The notes under the pieces were generated by a model. That model made no database searches. It was not told the origin of the DNA and was given only the letters and a program-made list of their open reading frames with translations. 64,000 nt of DNA from Proteles cristata cristata (Eukaryota; Chordata; Mammalia; Carnivora; Hyaenidae). The stretch spans positions 558,001-622,000 of the forward strand of contig JAESUZ010001066.1 in NCBI GenBank assembly GCA_017311185.1, in the 5' to 3' direction. The translations under genes and the position numbers were made by a program. Positions 45,593-56,691 of this stretch are shown here, piece after piece; the stretch's first letter is position 1; every line of letters starts with the position of its first letter.

Positions 45593-45682
45593 TTTTTAAA
45601 ACATTTCAAGCTTATAGAAAAATTAAAAGAATAAAAATTTTTAAAACATTTCAAGCTTATAGAAAAATTAAAAGAATAATCA
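45593..45682. repeat. 45-bp tandem duplication
   Basis: TTTTTAAAACATTTCAAGCT starts at 45593 and again at 45638, and both copies continue identically through TATAGAAAAATTAAAAGAATAA. The duplication lies inside the old L1M sequence and is much younger than it. Confidence 0.94.
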
Positions 45683-46199
45683 ATCCAGTGGGCCCTGTAT
45701 ACTCTGCACTTAGATTCACTGGCTGATAATGTTTTATTACATTTTCTCTCCTCTTTCTCATGCTAAGATATACACATATATGTGTATGTATGTGAATATA
45801 TGTATGTGTGTGTGTAAGAGAAAAAGATGTATTCATTATTGTTGAGCTATTTGACAGTATGATTCAGATAGTTGGCTGCTAAATTCCTTATTGTGTGAAC
45901 AGTTAGAACACAGATACTCCCCTACATAACTACAATACTATTAATACAGCTAAGATAATTAACAATTCCATAATATCTAATTTCCAATTCTTATTTGCAT
46001 TTCCCCTACTGTTCCCCAGATAAAGATGTTATTATATCCATTAATTTTTTATTCAGATCCAATTCAATTTCATACATTGCATCTATTTATATCTCATTAG
46101 TTTATTTGAGAGTTAAAAAATTGCGTGAAAAAGTCTTTTCCTAAGAAAAGATTAAATGAGTTTTCCCTGTATATTGTTTTTAAATTCTTTTTTAAAAAA

Positions 46200-46302
46200 A
46201 AGTTTTTTTTTTTTAAGTAGGCTTCACACCCAACATGCAAGACCTGAGCTGAGATCAAGAGTCAGATGCTTAACTGACTGAGCCACCCAGGTCAGGTGCC
46301 CC
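46200..46302 (-). mobile_element. Short CAN-SINE with duplicated terminus
   Basis: About 100-bp minus-strand short form: T-run, AAGTAGGCTTCACACCCAAC, GACCTGAGCTGAGATCAAGA, and a head ending CCACCCAGGTCAGGTGCCCC, where CAGGT is duplicated. It lacks the GA-rich body. Confidence 0.85.
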
Positions 46303-46725
46303 TTAAGCTTTTTTTTTCTTTTTTTTTTTTAAAGCGGTGCACTTCAATATCAAGTTGGAATTTGAGTTATGGTGACTCAGTTTATTTTTCTTTCTAAATA
46401 ACTTACTTTCTTCCAGCAATATTTAAACATTTCTTGAATTTCTCACTTACTTTCAAAGTTGTATTTCTAAGATTTTATTCAACATTTATTCAATTCTCAT
46501 ACATACTAATTAGGATATGTTTCAAGATCATGTCCTGTTCCATTGATCTTATACCAGTTCCACATAAATTTAATGATTATAGATTTTAAATGGATTTAAA
46601 TAAATGGTATGTCTAATTATCATCTTTATTTTCCATTGTCTAATATTTGAATCATCGTACAAGTTTTGTTCCTTATCTAGATTTTTAAAAAAATTTTCTC
46701 CTTCCATCATATAAAGAATATCACA

Positions 46726-46972
46726 GGTGTGCCTGAGTGGCTCAGTCAATTAAGCATCAGATTCTGGCTCAGATCATGATTTCATGGTTTGTGGGTTCGA
46801 AGCCTGTGTTGGGCTCTGAGCTGAGAGCCCAGAGCCTGGACCCTGCTTCAGATTCTGTGTCTCCTTCTCTCTCTTTCTCTGCTCCCCTCCCACCCCTCCC
46901 CCACTCACGCTTGTGCACTCTCTCTTTCTGTGTCTCTCAAAAATGAATAAACATTAATAAAATTAAAAAAAT
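46726..46972 (+). mobile_element. CAN-SINE, perfect 12-bp TSD
   Basis: Plus-strand full-length copy (GGTGTGCCTGAGTGGCTCAG) with an extended C-rich body and AAAATGAATAAACATTAAT tail. TSD AAGAATATCACA is identical at 46714-46725 and 46973-46984. Confidence 0.97.
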
Positions 46973-46984
46973 AAGAATATCACA

Positions 46985-49304
46985 TTGATATTTTTGCTGA
47001 GATTATAGAAATGCCCTGAAGTTATCTTTATTAAAGTTACATATTTTTCTTGCTTGATAAATCTTGGTTCTTTTTGGAATTTTAATCTCTATGTTAATGC
47101 CACTTAATAATATTCAAAGTTCAGATAACTACAAATGGAATATTGCTTCCAATCATAGATATTCTAAATACTATCCCAAGATGAAGCCACAGGGAGCCAT
47201 AGTCCTGCTCAACATTTATTACCACCTCCCTCTTCTGCCCGGATCCATCCTGTTGCTTTTGTGGAATCGCACTTCTGGCATGAGATTCTCAGCTTTGATT
47301 ATTAAAAAGATGGGCTTATAAAATGTGTTGTTATGTCTACATTAAATATGCTATTTGTTATATAGGGTCTTGCTTATGAGAACTTACTGGAAACTTTTCT
47401 CTCTAGTCTCGCTATAAGGAATGGTTTCTCAAATAGCTATATTTTAATTTTATAGATAATGAATCTTATAACTCATTATGTTTGAAATTATTCTTTTGTT
47501 GTTTGAAATCACAAAGCCAACTGTGTGAATGTCCTTCATTCATTTAATCCTCCAGGTTTCCAATCATGCTTTTACAAAAATCCCGATTTCTTCACTTTCT
47601 TCTGAGTACCTACTCGCATCCAAGTGGGGTTTGTGTTATCTGTTTAAATAGTTGCTTTAATTGGTCTATTTGTGACTTTTTCTCTTTCTCTTTAAAATAT
47701 TGCAAATTTACCTATAAACTGAAAGAATGGTTTCAGGGAGCAGTAAAAGAATGGAGAGAATACCCATGATGGTAATAATGAGCTTGAGTCTCATATTTTA
47801 AAGAGACTGTAAGTTTCGCTTTGCTCTGACACTGGAACAGGAGTGTTGTAAACACTTGAAAATCACTACCTCCAGGCCTAGGCTCCCTTTGCTCCATCGC
47901 ATTTTATAAATCTCCACTCACGTCCTCCCAAATATGAGAGAATTGACCTCATTACTATTTATAGAGATTTTACTTCCACAAAAGCTCAGGGCTCTTCAGG
48001 GGCTCTTAATATTATAGCACCTTTTCCAAAGATCTAAATCAGTGCATTGTTATATATTCCAAAATATTCTTGTAAAGATGGGGTGCACCACATTCTCTCT
48101 TCCCCAATTCAAGGAGGAAAAGGAGTTCTTATTCCATTAAAGTTTAACAGCTGCATGAAGGGAAAGGATATTCTAATCACATTGGGAAGTCTCCTGACAC
48201 GTCACAGTCCATTCTACCTTCAGACAGAATAAGGTGATGACAGACTATATACACATGTATTTCAGGAGAAAGGGCTATCTTCCATCTGCTTTCTCTTTAG
48301 ATGAATTGTTTTCTTTAAAAGTTAATATCCTTATTAGAACATCGGGTGCCATAAATATGTGTATATGAATGTATATACATGTACCTCTTCTTTCTATTGG
48401 TATTATATAATAGGTCAAAAGTCATATTTATTATGAATGACATCCTTTTATGAATATAGAAAGGTTTTTTTTTCTTTTTTTTTTACACATCTGGGGGTTA
48501 GGCCTCCACCTGGATTTTGTGTTTGGTATGTACTTTAGATTTTGTGTGGATGTAGCCAAGCTTTAAAGTTCACTCGAGGTAATCATATCGCTACAGTTAT
48601 AGACTGTTTGGGATTAAGGTCACGATTATGTAGTTGCCTAGGTTTTCTTCCTATAAAAATGGTAACAATCAAACTGATGGAAATCAAGAATTTCTGAAAA
48701 GTACTTGGCTGAACTACCCAATATTTTTGGATTTTAATATCATACAGCTTTTAAATAAGGAAATCCCTCATAGAAACACAGAAAGAGAGGTCTTTTTTAG
48801 TGGACCAACTTTAAATACAGATAGTATTTTACTGTTTTGCTATAAACTTTAGGTCGCATAGCTAGGTTCTTGCTTTATTCTGAATAGGAATCAAGATTTA
48901 ATTTTTTAAGTGATACTCTGTAGAAATTATTGATTTATTCCCTTGAAGAAACACCAAAAATGGAGGGTTCGTGGTGGAATTCTCATTACACTTCATGATT
49001 TAAAAACTGTGTTATATATTATTCAATAAAATTAAACTTCAACTTCACAAGAGATTTTTGACACTAACAGCCACATGTTGTTGCTTTTGATGATCTCTAT
49101 AATGTCCATGTCTGCCTTGTGATTGTTACCATTATCAATGGGAATTCTCCTTTAGTAACTTTGGGTACCATACTGGAAGACAATGCTAAATCTGGAAGCA
49201 CCTCGTTTACCTCCAAAAAGAAGTTGTGATGTACATTTGGTATTTACTGAATATTATTATAGCTCATCTTTTTGAAAATGAGTAATGGAAAAATAGTGTA
49301 TGAA
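46985..49304. other. Repeat-poor non-coding stretch
   Basis: About 2.3 kb without a recognised transposon. Short frames (up to 85 codons) without family resemblance, and a T-rich run near 48466-48484. Confidence 0.5.
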
Positions 49305-49322
49305 TCATTGATAGCTTTCTTT

Positions 49323-49544
49323 TAAAATTTTTTTAAAAAATATTTATTTATTTTTGAGACAGAAAAAGAGACAGAGTGCAAGTGAAGGAGGGACAGAGAG
49401 AGAGGGAGGCACAAAATCTGAAGCAGGCTCCAGACTCTGAGCTGTCAGCACAGAGCCTGGATGTTGGACACGAACTCATGAACTGTGAGATGATGACCTG
49501 AGCCAAAGTCACATGCTTAACTGCCTGAGCCACCCAGATGCCCC
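49323..49544 (-). mobile_element. CAN-SINE, 18-bp TSD
   Basis: Minus-strand full-length copy flanked by TCATTGATAGCTTTCTTT (49305-49322) and TCACTGATAGCTTTCTTT (49545-49562), one mismatch in 18. Confidence 0.97.
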
Positions 49545-49562
49545 TCACTGATAGCTTTCTTT

Positions 49563-51129
49563 AAACTTAGTGTTTAAATATTGTATGTACTTTCCCCAAA
49601 TCTTCTGTGTAGGCATTTGCTGTAATTATTTTTGGAGTCACTTCTATGTATGGGTCTAGCCTGAAAAAGCAAAAGAAGGAACAGTGGCTATGCCAGATTT
49701 TTCTGAGCCAGTATCTGACCTGGTTGCTTTTCCTCAAGGACCATATATCAACCAGCCTTGATTTCTAAGAAATGCTTTGTTGCGTTTGAAGCATAACTAT
49801 TCATTACTTTTAGTAGCAAAACACAGAGGCTGGGAAATAGTATTTTAAATAGAGCCAGCCCATGTAATTTCCGAGCATAATCGTTTTATAAATTTTTACA
49901 AAGATTTCCAACTCCTTCCAACGTTTGCATTCCAATGGAGCCTAATCGTTTTGCAGGTTTTGATGATCTAGCAGGTATGGAAGGAGTACTATACATTAAA
50001 TGCAGTGTTGACAAAGGAAATTCACTAGTAAGGGTTTCATTAACTGGGGATTAAGCTAAAACCCTTTCCCAGAATTGCCAATAAATGAGACTCTAATCTA
50101 AAATTTCACATTAAGTTGAGTACAACCAAAATGTGTGTGTTCACACACGTGTGTGTGCTTGATGAATGAATGTATATGTGAATGAGGGCAAATTCTAAAA
50201 TGTTTTGTTTGTTTGTTTGTTTGTTTTGTTTTGTTTAATTCACTTGGCTGGAAAAGGACATATTTTTTCTGATTATTTCACAAATATAACGTTCTAAACA
50301 GGAGAAAATCCTGCAACTTAAAGCCTACTCTATAGACCCATCCAAGCAAATCCAGAAATATACAACTGAGAGATTTGAAAAGTTAACTAGTTATCACATT
50401 CTATGGGTGGGTTCAGATCTGATTTAAGAGAATATCTTTAATAATTATTTTATGGAATAGAGATTTTTCAAAAGCTGTTTGTAAAGTCGATCCTGAAAAT
50501 GCCACTCTGAAAGAATATATTATAATATTTGCATTTACTATTATATTTGGATTTGGTTTGGATTATTGAATTACCCTAAGCTTACAATGAAGATTGCTGA
50601 GATATTGTTGACATTTTTTTTGTACATTACAGATTTTGGTTTAGATTTTGAGGCAAAATTGATTATAGTTGAACATATCAACAGAAACCTAATTTCATGA
50701 TTAAATATAATGGTTTGGTATTTATTAATCATACTTTTTAGTTAAGAGTGTAAGTTTTTCCCACCCTTGGTCTGAATAATATGGACTGATACTTAAATTT
50801 AATGGATAATGGCTTGTTAGACTTCAGTTTGTTTTGTTAAAATCTAATGTCAGTCATGAAAATTGTGATGAATTTGGAGATATTTATGAAATAACAGTCC
50901 TGAAAGCTCTAAGTGAACTCCATGGAAAATTTGGCTTAGTTCCTATTCTGAGTCTGAAAGATTATATCCCACGTCTGCAAATGAATCAACAAAAGCTTGA
51001 GGAGTTGAATAACCTGCTCTAGGTCTTGCATCTTGTTTGTATATTGTAAATGGGAGACTAGAACACAGGTTGGTTTCCCAAAGACTTATGTAGAGTTGCT
51101 TTCATTGCATCACACTGCATTTTAGTGAT
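49563..51129. other. Repeat-poor non-coding stretch
   Basis: Unique DNA with a (TTTG)n tract at 50203-50236. The interval 49850-50000 reads as complex, non-repetitive sequence. No gene supported. Confidence 0.5.
50203..50236. repeat. (TTTG)n / (TTTTG)n microsatellite
   Basis: About five TTTG units followed by TTTTG units. Ordinary simple repeat. Confidence 0.95.
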
Positions 51130-51262
51130 TTTTCACTTTAAAAAAAGTTTTATTATAGAATTAATTAATTTAAATATATCCAAAATTAGAGAATAGTATG
51201 GACACCCTCCTATACTCAACACCCAGATTAAATAATTATCAACTCATGGCCAATTTTTTTAA
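51130..51262. mobile_element. Ancient L1M-type fragment
   Basis: TTTATTATAGAATTAATTAA, AAAATTAGAGAATAGTATGG, ACACCCTCCTATACTCAACA and CCCAGATTAAATAATTATCA resemble the module seen near 45.6 kb. Low-confidence fossil. Confidence 0.45.
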
Positions 51263-51277
51263 TCTACACCCGAATTT

Positions 51278-51313
51278 TTTTTAATGTTTTATTTATTTCT
51301 GAGACAGAGACAC

Positions 51314-51344
<31 letters not shown>

Positions 51345-51521
51345 ATGAGCGTGAGCAGGGGAGGGTCAGAGAAAGAGGGAGACACAGAATCTGAAATAGG
51401 CTCCAGGCTCTGAGCTGGCTGTCAGCACAGAGTCCGACGTGGGGCTTGAACCCACAAACAGTGAGATCACAACCTGAGCCAAAGTCGGACACTTAACTGA
51501 CTGAGCCACCCAGGCTCCCCC
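51278..51521 (-). mobile_element. CAN-SINE, 16-bp TSD
   Basis: Minus-strand full-length copy with an expanded GA tract. Flanks ATCTACACCCGAATTT (51262-51277) and ATCCACACCCGAATTT (51522-51537), one mismatch. Confidence 0.96.
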
Positions 51522-51562
51522 ATCCACACCCGAATTTATTTTCCTTTTCCCATATTACTTTT

Positions 51563-51606
51563 TTAAAGTTTGTTTATTTATTTTGAGAGAGAGAGAGCAG
51601 TAGAGG

Positions 51607-51640
<34 letters not shown>

Positions 51641-51752
51641 CTCAGGTAGGTTCCACACCGTCAAGCACTTGAACCCACGAACTGTGAGATCATGATCTGA
51701 GTCTAAATCAAGAGTCAGACACTTAACCTACTGAGCCTCCCAAGTGTTCCTT
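51563..51752 (-). mobile_element. Older CAN-SINE with (GA)n expansion
   Basis: Minus-strand copy only about 40 bp after the previous SINE. It has a long GA tract (about 51612-51637) and an AAATCAAGAGTCAGACACTT older-type head. TSD CCATATTACTTT / CCATATTATTTT (51550 and 51753). Confidence 0.93.
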
Positions 51753-51814
51753 CCATATTATTTTGAAGTAAATAGTGTGGTTTACAAATAGTAAATTGTG
51801 TGGTTAGACATTAC

Positions 51815-51841
51815 CACACAACACACACACACACACACACA
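51815..51841. repeat. (CA)n microsatellite
   Basis: CACACAACACACACAC with about ten continuous AC units. Ordinary simple repeat. Confidence 0.95.
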
Positions 51842-52046
51842 ATGATAAAATTTAAGTTATTACTGATATTACCACAGAACTACAAGATTTTAGTCTTTTT
51901 AGTTTACTTTTATCTTTCCCTCATGTCAAGAATCCTGGTTCACAAGTTTGTTAGAATATCATTTAATTTGCTTACACACATTACTAACATAACAGATTCA
52001 GAATAACAACCCCCAACAAGATAATTGTTGAAAACAGTTTAATGTG

Positions 52047-52256
52047 GGGCGCCTGGGTGGCTTAGTCAGTTGAGCGTCCGACTTTCGTTTGGGTCATGAT
52101 CTCGCGGTTCGTGGGTTCGGGCCCCACGTCGGGCTCTGTGCTGACTGCCAGCTCGGAGCCTGGAGCCTGTTTCAGTCTGTGACTCCGTCTCTCTCTGACT
52201 CTCCCCTGCTCGCGCTGTCTCTCTCTCTCCTAGAAATAAAATAAAAAAAAAAGAAA
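52047..52256 (+). mobile_element. Young CAN-SINE, perfect 17-bp TSD
   Basis: Plus-strand full-length copy: GGGCGCCTGGGTGGCTTAGT, GGTTCGTGGGTTCGGGCCCC, TGACTGCCAGCTCGGAGCC and tail TCCTAGAAATAAAATAAAA. TSD GAAAACAGTTTAATGTG is identical at 52030-52046 and 52257-52273. High CpG retention supports youth, and it shares diagnostics with the copies at 13617 and 58500. Confidence 0.98.
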
Positions 52257-52483
52257 GAAAACAGTTTAATGTGTGTGTGAGTGTTTATTTGTAGGTGTGT
52301 AATTCTTTTTATCCTTGGGTTACAAACTCTAATTCCTCTTCACTTACTCAAAGGTAATGGTAAACTGATTACACAAATGAAATGTTCAAATATAGGAGAA
52401 AATCCCTTGGAAAGCATCAGAAGAGTAGATGGTTATGAAGATAAGCACAGTGTGAGGAACTGAGTAGTTAATGAAAGCAATTT

Positions 52484-52686
52484 TATTTTTTTTTAAAGTT
52501 TATTTATGTACTTTGAAACAGAGAGAGCACGAGCAGGGAAGGGCAGAGAGAAGGTGAGAAAGAATCCCAAGCAAGCCCCATGCCATCAACGCAGAGCCAG
52601 ATGGGGGGTTTGAACCCACAAGCTGTGAGAGCATGACCTGAGCCAAGATCAAGGGTCGGTCACTTAACTTAGCCACCAACTTGCCC
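52484..52686 (-). mobile_element. CAN-SINE, 12-bp TSD, decayed head
   Basis: Minus-strand copy with a shortened head (GTCACTTAACTTAGCCACCA). TSD TGAAAGCAATTT is identical at 52472-52483 and 52687-52698. Confidence 0.95.
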
Positions 52687-52698
52687 TGAAAGCAATTT

Positions 52699-53149
52699 CT
52701 TTTTATTTTGCATTGGGTACTTGTGACTGGGCATACTCCCTAATATTTTTTCTGAAAAGACAAGTGAAGCCATAACTAAAATTAAAAAAAAATTTTTTTA
52801 GACACTAGGAAAATACAGGTAGGAGCAACCCTGAGAGAAAATGCAAATTACTCAAAATGGAGGAGTAGAAGTTGAGGGAGTAATTGAGTCGCAGTCCTCA
52901 AGTATAAGTCCCCAGCTCCACTAAGAATAGACAGGAAAGACCGGATGTGAAAGCTGATGAAAATAAAAATCAACTAACCATTCCTGAACATTTTTACAAA
53001 CCTGGAACAGGGCTGTGCATTCCAGGGGAGACAAGAGTATATGAGACGTCATTTGTTTTGAGAGTTAATGCCATAGTGGATACTCTCTGGCCATTCTTCC
53101 AGTCCCTCTTTGGCATGTACTCACACAGGTGCTCTTGAAACAGACTTGA
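52699..53149. other. Non-coding interval, no gene seen
   Basis: No recognised repeat and no exon-like feature. Confidence 0.5.
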
Positions 53150-53600
53150 ATTTGATGCATAGTCTCTGTCCCTTCCACAGCTTATTTGTTCAGTGATGGT
53201 TATGTAACCCCAAGCTGGGATCACCAGATTGTCTCTTTGAGAAAATATCATTTGGGATGAAAAGAATTAGGTGTCCATCTGGGTTAGTCCCTTGACAACA
53301 GGAGGTGTATAATTCTGGTGTGTTGTGGTCATTTTTGAGAAGTGGATATAAGTGCAACACAAAGAGAAGAAGAACGTAGAAAGAAGAGAGAAGAAAAGCA
53401 GATGTATTGAGAGAAACAGAGAGAAGAAATGGCAAGAGATCAGTGTCCTGGCTCCCAGTTTCCACTTTGAGTCTTTTGAGGGGTGTAGCTGTGTTTCTGC
53501 CCTTCGATTCTGTGAGACATTCCTGCACTTTCTTGTAATAAACTTCTTTATTTTTCTCTTTTCTCTCTCTGTCTCTGTCCTGTCTCTTTCTTTCTTTCTT
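53150..53600 (+). repeat. Probable ancient repeat with AATAAA near its 3' end
   Basis: GATCAGTGTCCTGGCTCCCA, GGTGTAGCTGTGTTTCTGCC, CGATTCTGTGAGACATTCC and TTGTAATAAACTTCTTTATT recall a common mammalian repeat whose 3' end carries a polyadenylation signal. I cannot name the family. The 3' part ends in CT-rich simple sequence. Confidence 0.4.
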
Positions 53601-53771
53601 GCCTAATTAAATTGTTCTCTGTTGTTTGCAAACAAAGGGCTTCTAATCAAAATAAGCATCCTCTTTAGAAACAATAAATTACTTACCACGTAAGACTTCT
53701 GACTAAGTGACAAAGGGGTTTTAGAGAAATTTCAGAAACTGTGGATATAAAACCAACATGAAACAACAGTA

Positions 53772-54015
53772 ACAATGGCAACTTGCATTTATTGAGAGTT
53801 TATCACATCTCTGGAACTAGGCTAAAACTTTTTAAAAACATTGTTTATCATATTATCATATATAATCCTCACACAGCCAGGTTGGGAGGGCACTAGTCCT
53901 TAGGCATTTGTTGTCCTTAGCAACTGAGGAATGTGGGGCTTAGAAGGGTTAACTTTTGTGCCCAAGATCTGCATAGTTAATAGGCAGACTTCAGAACCTG
54001 ACCACTTAGCCACCA
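53772..54015 (-). mobile_element. MIR SINE fossil
   Basis: Reverse-complement MIR: ACTTGCATTTATTGAGAGT, CATATATAATCCTCACACAG, GCAACTGAGGAATGTGGGGC, TTAGAAGGGTTAACTTTTGT and GCCCAAGATCTGCATAG. Confidence 0.8.
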
Positions 54016-54980
54016 TGCATTGAGTTTTGGGCTAATATAGATACCAAGTATATAGAACTGGCAAATTTGAAAAACCCAGATCAGACATTTAAACAATTAC
54101 CTATCAATAGGAGGCAGGTGGAGTCAAAGTTGAATTATTTTATCTCATTAATAAGTGTTAATATGCAATGACCTGGACTACCCTAGGTTAAAATTTTGAC
54201 AGTCATTGTTGAGCATATAGAAGAAGGTGAAAAGGTAATTGAAAAACATGTTACACGGTAAACACTTAAGTACTGTTCTTGTAGAAAGATTTTGGAAATA
54301 AAATGAATTGAGAGTAGGGAAATTTCCAGAATGCTGGAGCAGCAGACCCAGTCATATAATTGAAAAAAAATTCATCCCAAACTTCACTCCTTTATCATTT
54401 CTTCCTGGTTCTCAGCCTAAGTTTCTCTCTTTGGTGGGAGAACTAGTGTATTTGAAATTTTACTTTGCCTTTGCTTTTCAGTCTAGTCAGTGGAATCAAA
54501 ACTCTACAGAACCCAAAATACCTAAGATAGGCGCATGTGAACATTACTTTAAAATGCACTCAAGTTCATTAGAATTGTATGCTCCGCGCTTATTTGTATC
54601 AAACCAAAAAATGAGATGGCTTAAAAAATAATAAACATTTTCCCTCCCTCTCAACAAAAAACTCCATTTTCTACCTCAGTTAAGGGTGGTCTCAAGCCAT
54701 CAATAGCTGATCTGACAGAGTAAATCTGAAACAAATTGCTGCCGCGATAATCCTTCTTTGGTATGAGCTGATCAGGAAAGAAACCACAAGTGTCTCAGAT
54801 CTGAGCTGACGGAGCTGGTGAACAATAGGTTCATTATCATCTAATGAGATGAATGTAATCTCTTTTATCTTTACCCATTAAAATATTTTTAAGAAATGAG
54901 TATATTCATCTGGATAAGATAAATGATATCCTAATTATCTTTAATAATTTTGGACCCTCTGTGAATAATTTTATTTATTT
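54016..54980. other. Non-coding interval, possible conserved element at 54650-54980
   Basis: No transposon recognised. 54650-54980 has dense homeodomain-like cores (CTAATTATC, TTAATAATT, CATCTAATGAG) and GATA-like words (GGATAAGATAAATGAT) in non-repetitive sequence, as is often seen in developmental enhancers. Conservation cannot be assessed here. Confidence 0.35.
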
Positions 54981-54992
54981 TTTTAAAATGTT

Positions 54993-55025
54993 TTTTTTAA
55001 ATATTTTTTTAATTTATTTCTAGGA

Positions 55026-55062
<37 letters not shown>

Positions 55063-55231
55063 CATGAGCAGGGGAGGGTCAGAGAGAGAGGGAGTCACAG
55101 ACTGAAACAGGCTCCAGGCTCTGAGCTGGCAGTCAGCACAGAGCACGACGCGGGGCTCGAACCCACGAACTGCGAGATCATGACCTAAGTGAAAGTCGGA
55201 TGCTTAACCGACTGAGCCACCCAGGCGCCCC
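54993..55231 (-). mobile_element. Young-type CAN-SINE
   Basis: Minus-strand full-length copy: left end TTTAATTTATTTCTAGGA (complement of the CCTAGAAATAAA tail), a long (GA)n, GACGCGGGGCTCGAACCCAC and a CpG-rich head ending CCACCCAGGCGCCCC. No clear TSD, because the left side is T-rich. Confidence 0.94.
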
Positions 55232-55903
55232 TGATCTATCATTTTAAAAAGATGTTGGTTATGCCATCAGATGCTATTTTTCTCCTAATTAATTAATTTA
55301 CCAATGTTTTATTTTAATCCACTTGAAACAGTCCCTCTGTGACTCAGTTTGGAGTAAGTTCTTGAGCTGGTCAACAGTCTGGAGTGGAGAAAAACAAAAT
55401 AAAAAGAAGTGTTAAGTATAAATATAAGAGACTTTTTAATAAAATCAACCTAATGGGGAGAAAAGGTCTTTAAATTTTTATTTTTTTGTAAAGGCTTTTT
55501 ACTTCTAGTCTCCAAATCAAGCCTTTTGACCTGTGATGTGGTTCTTGGCTAGCTCGGTGATGTGACCTGCAATGCAGCCAATATCTGAGGTATTATTATG
55601 GGAGCCCTGAAGTGTTATGTAAAACATGATTGTACAAGGCAGGTGGAATGATCATTTAGATGCCAAATCAGGGATGAAAACCAGACTTGGACATTAAGAA
55701 TGCATTGCTTTCCATTTTCAATCCCAAGAAACGTTTGAACAATGATGCTTCTTTGATAGCCTTTTACATTAATTAAACCTTCTTTGAGTTTTACATGGTC
55801 CCAACCATTATTTTAGTTAATACCTTTCATACAAGACATCATAAGCAATTTCAATAAATAAAAGATCAAACAAAATAAATTCATTTAAAATTATTCATGG
55901 AGC

Positions 55904-56101
55904 GGGGTGCCTGGGTGGCTTAGTCGGTTAAGCCACCGACTCACGGTTCTGTGGATTCGAGCCCCGCATGGGGCTCTGTCCTGACTGCCGGCTCAGAGCC
56001 TGGAGCCTGTTTCAGGTTCTGTGTCTCCCTCTCTCTGACCCAGCCCTGCTCACGCTGTCTCTCTCTCTCAGAAATACAAAACAAAACAAAACAAAACAAA
56101 A
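55904..56101 (+). mobile_element. CAN-SINE with internal deletion, cluster member 1
   Basis: Plus-strand head GGGGTGCCTGGGTGGCTTAG. After AAGCCACCGACT it jumps to CACGGTTCTGTGGATTCGAG, so about 25 bases upstream of the B-box are missing. The tail is (CAAAA)n. Confidence 0.94.
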
Positions 56102-56126
56102 ACCATTAGAATGATAGATCAGGTGG

Positions 56127-56395
56127 GGTGGTGTGCCTGGGTGGCTCAGTCAGGAAAGTATTGGACCTCGGCTCAGACTGTGATCTTGTGGTTTGTGGGT
56201 TCAGGCCCCACATCAGGATCTATGCTGACAGCTCAGAGCTTGGAGTCTGCTCTGGGTGATTCTGTGTCTCCCTCTTTCATTGCCCCTCTCCTGTTAGGGT
56301 TAAGATTAGGGTTAGGGTTCTGTCTCTCACTGTCACTCATGTTCTGTCTCTCTCTGTCTCTCAAAAATGAACATTAAACAAAATTAAAAAAAAAA
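56127..56395 (+). mobile_element. CAN-SINE carrying a telomeric-repeat insert, cluster member 2
   Basis: Plus-strand copy: GTGTGCCTGGGTGGCTCAGT head, TGGGTTCAGGCCCC B-box, CT-rich body. Between CCTCTCCTG and CTGTCTCTCACTG it contains TTAGGGTTAAGATTAGGG followed by TTAGGGTT (56294-56319), foreign to this SINE. Flanks GATAGATCAGGTGG and GATACATGAGGGG could be a degraded TSD. Confidence 0.95.
56294..56319. repeat. Short interstitial telomeric repeat
   Basis: Four hexamers in phase, TTAGGG / TTAAGA / TTAGGG / TTAGGG, plus TT. One unit is degenerate. The tract sits inside the CT-rich part of a SINE, not at a chromosome end. Confidence 0.9.
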
Positions 56396-56404
56396 GATAC
56401 ATGA

Positions 56405-56617
56405 GGGGTGCTTGGGTGGCTCAGTCAGTTAAGCATCTGGTTCTTGATTTCAGCTGAGGTCATGATCTTATGCTTTGTGAGTTCAAACCCAGCATTGGGC
56501 TCTGCACTGACTGAGGAAGCTGCTTGGGATCTTCTCTCTCTCTCTCTCTCCCTCTCTCTGCACCTCCCTATTCTCTCTCTCTCTTTCTCAAAAAATAAAT
56601 AAACTAAAAAAATTTTA
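56405..56617 (+). mobile_element. Older CAN-SINE, cluster member 3
   Basis: Plus-strand copy: GGGTGCTTGGGTGGCTCAG head, GAGTTCAAACCC decayed B-box, GCTGCTTGGGATCTTCTCTC body and AAAAAATAAATAAAC tail. It follows the previous SINE by about 10 bp. Confidence 0.94.
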
Positions 56618-56691
56618 AATGATTATTGAAACATGATTTAAATATGGATTAGAATCAAGGAGGTACCATATAAAGCCTCAGAAACAAGTTA

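Larger units (their letters stand above)
44780..46600 (-). mobile_element. Ancient L1M remnants (composite)
   Basis: In reverse-complement L1 order: CCTGTGTTTCCCAGTTAGTA, GGGCATTGAGGCTGTTTCCTG, AGGATAAATTACTACAAAAA, TCGGTCAAAGTTTG and GGTCCATTTTTTCTTTTGGGG. From 45600: TTTCAAGCTTATAGAAAAATT, ACTCTGCACTTAGATTCACTG and ACTGTTCCCCAGATAAAGATG, a mammal-wide L1M module. GTCCTGTTCCATTGATC near 46530 is another L1 phrase. Heavily decayed; probably more than one copy. Confidence 0.65.
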
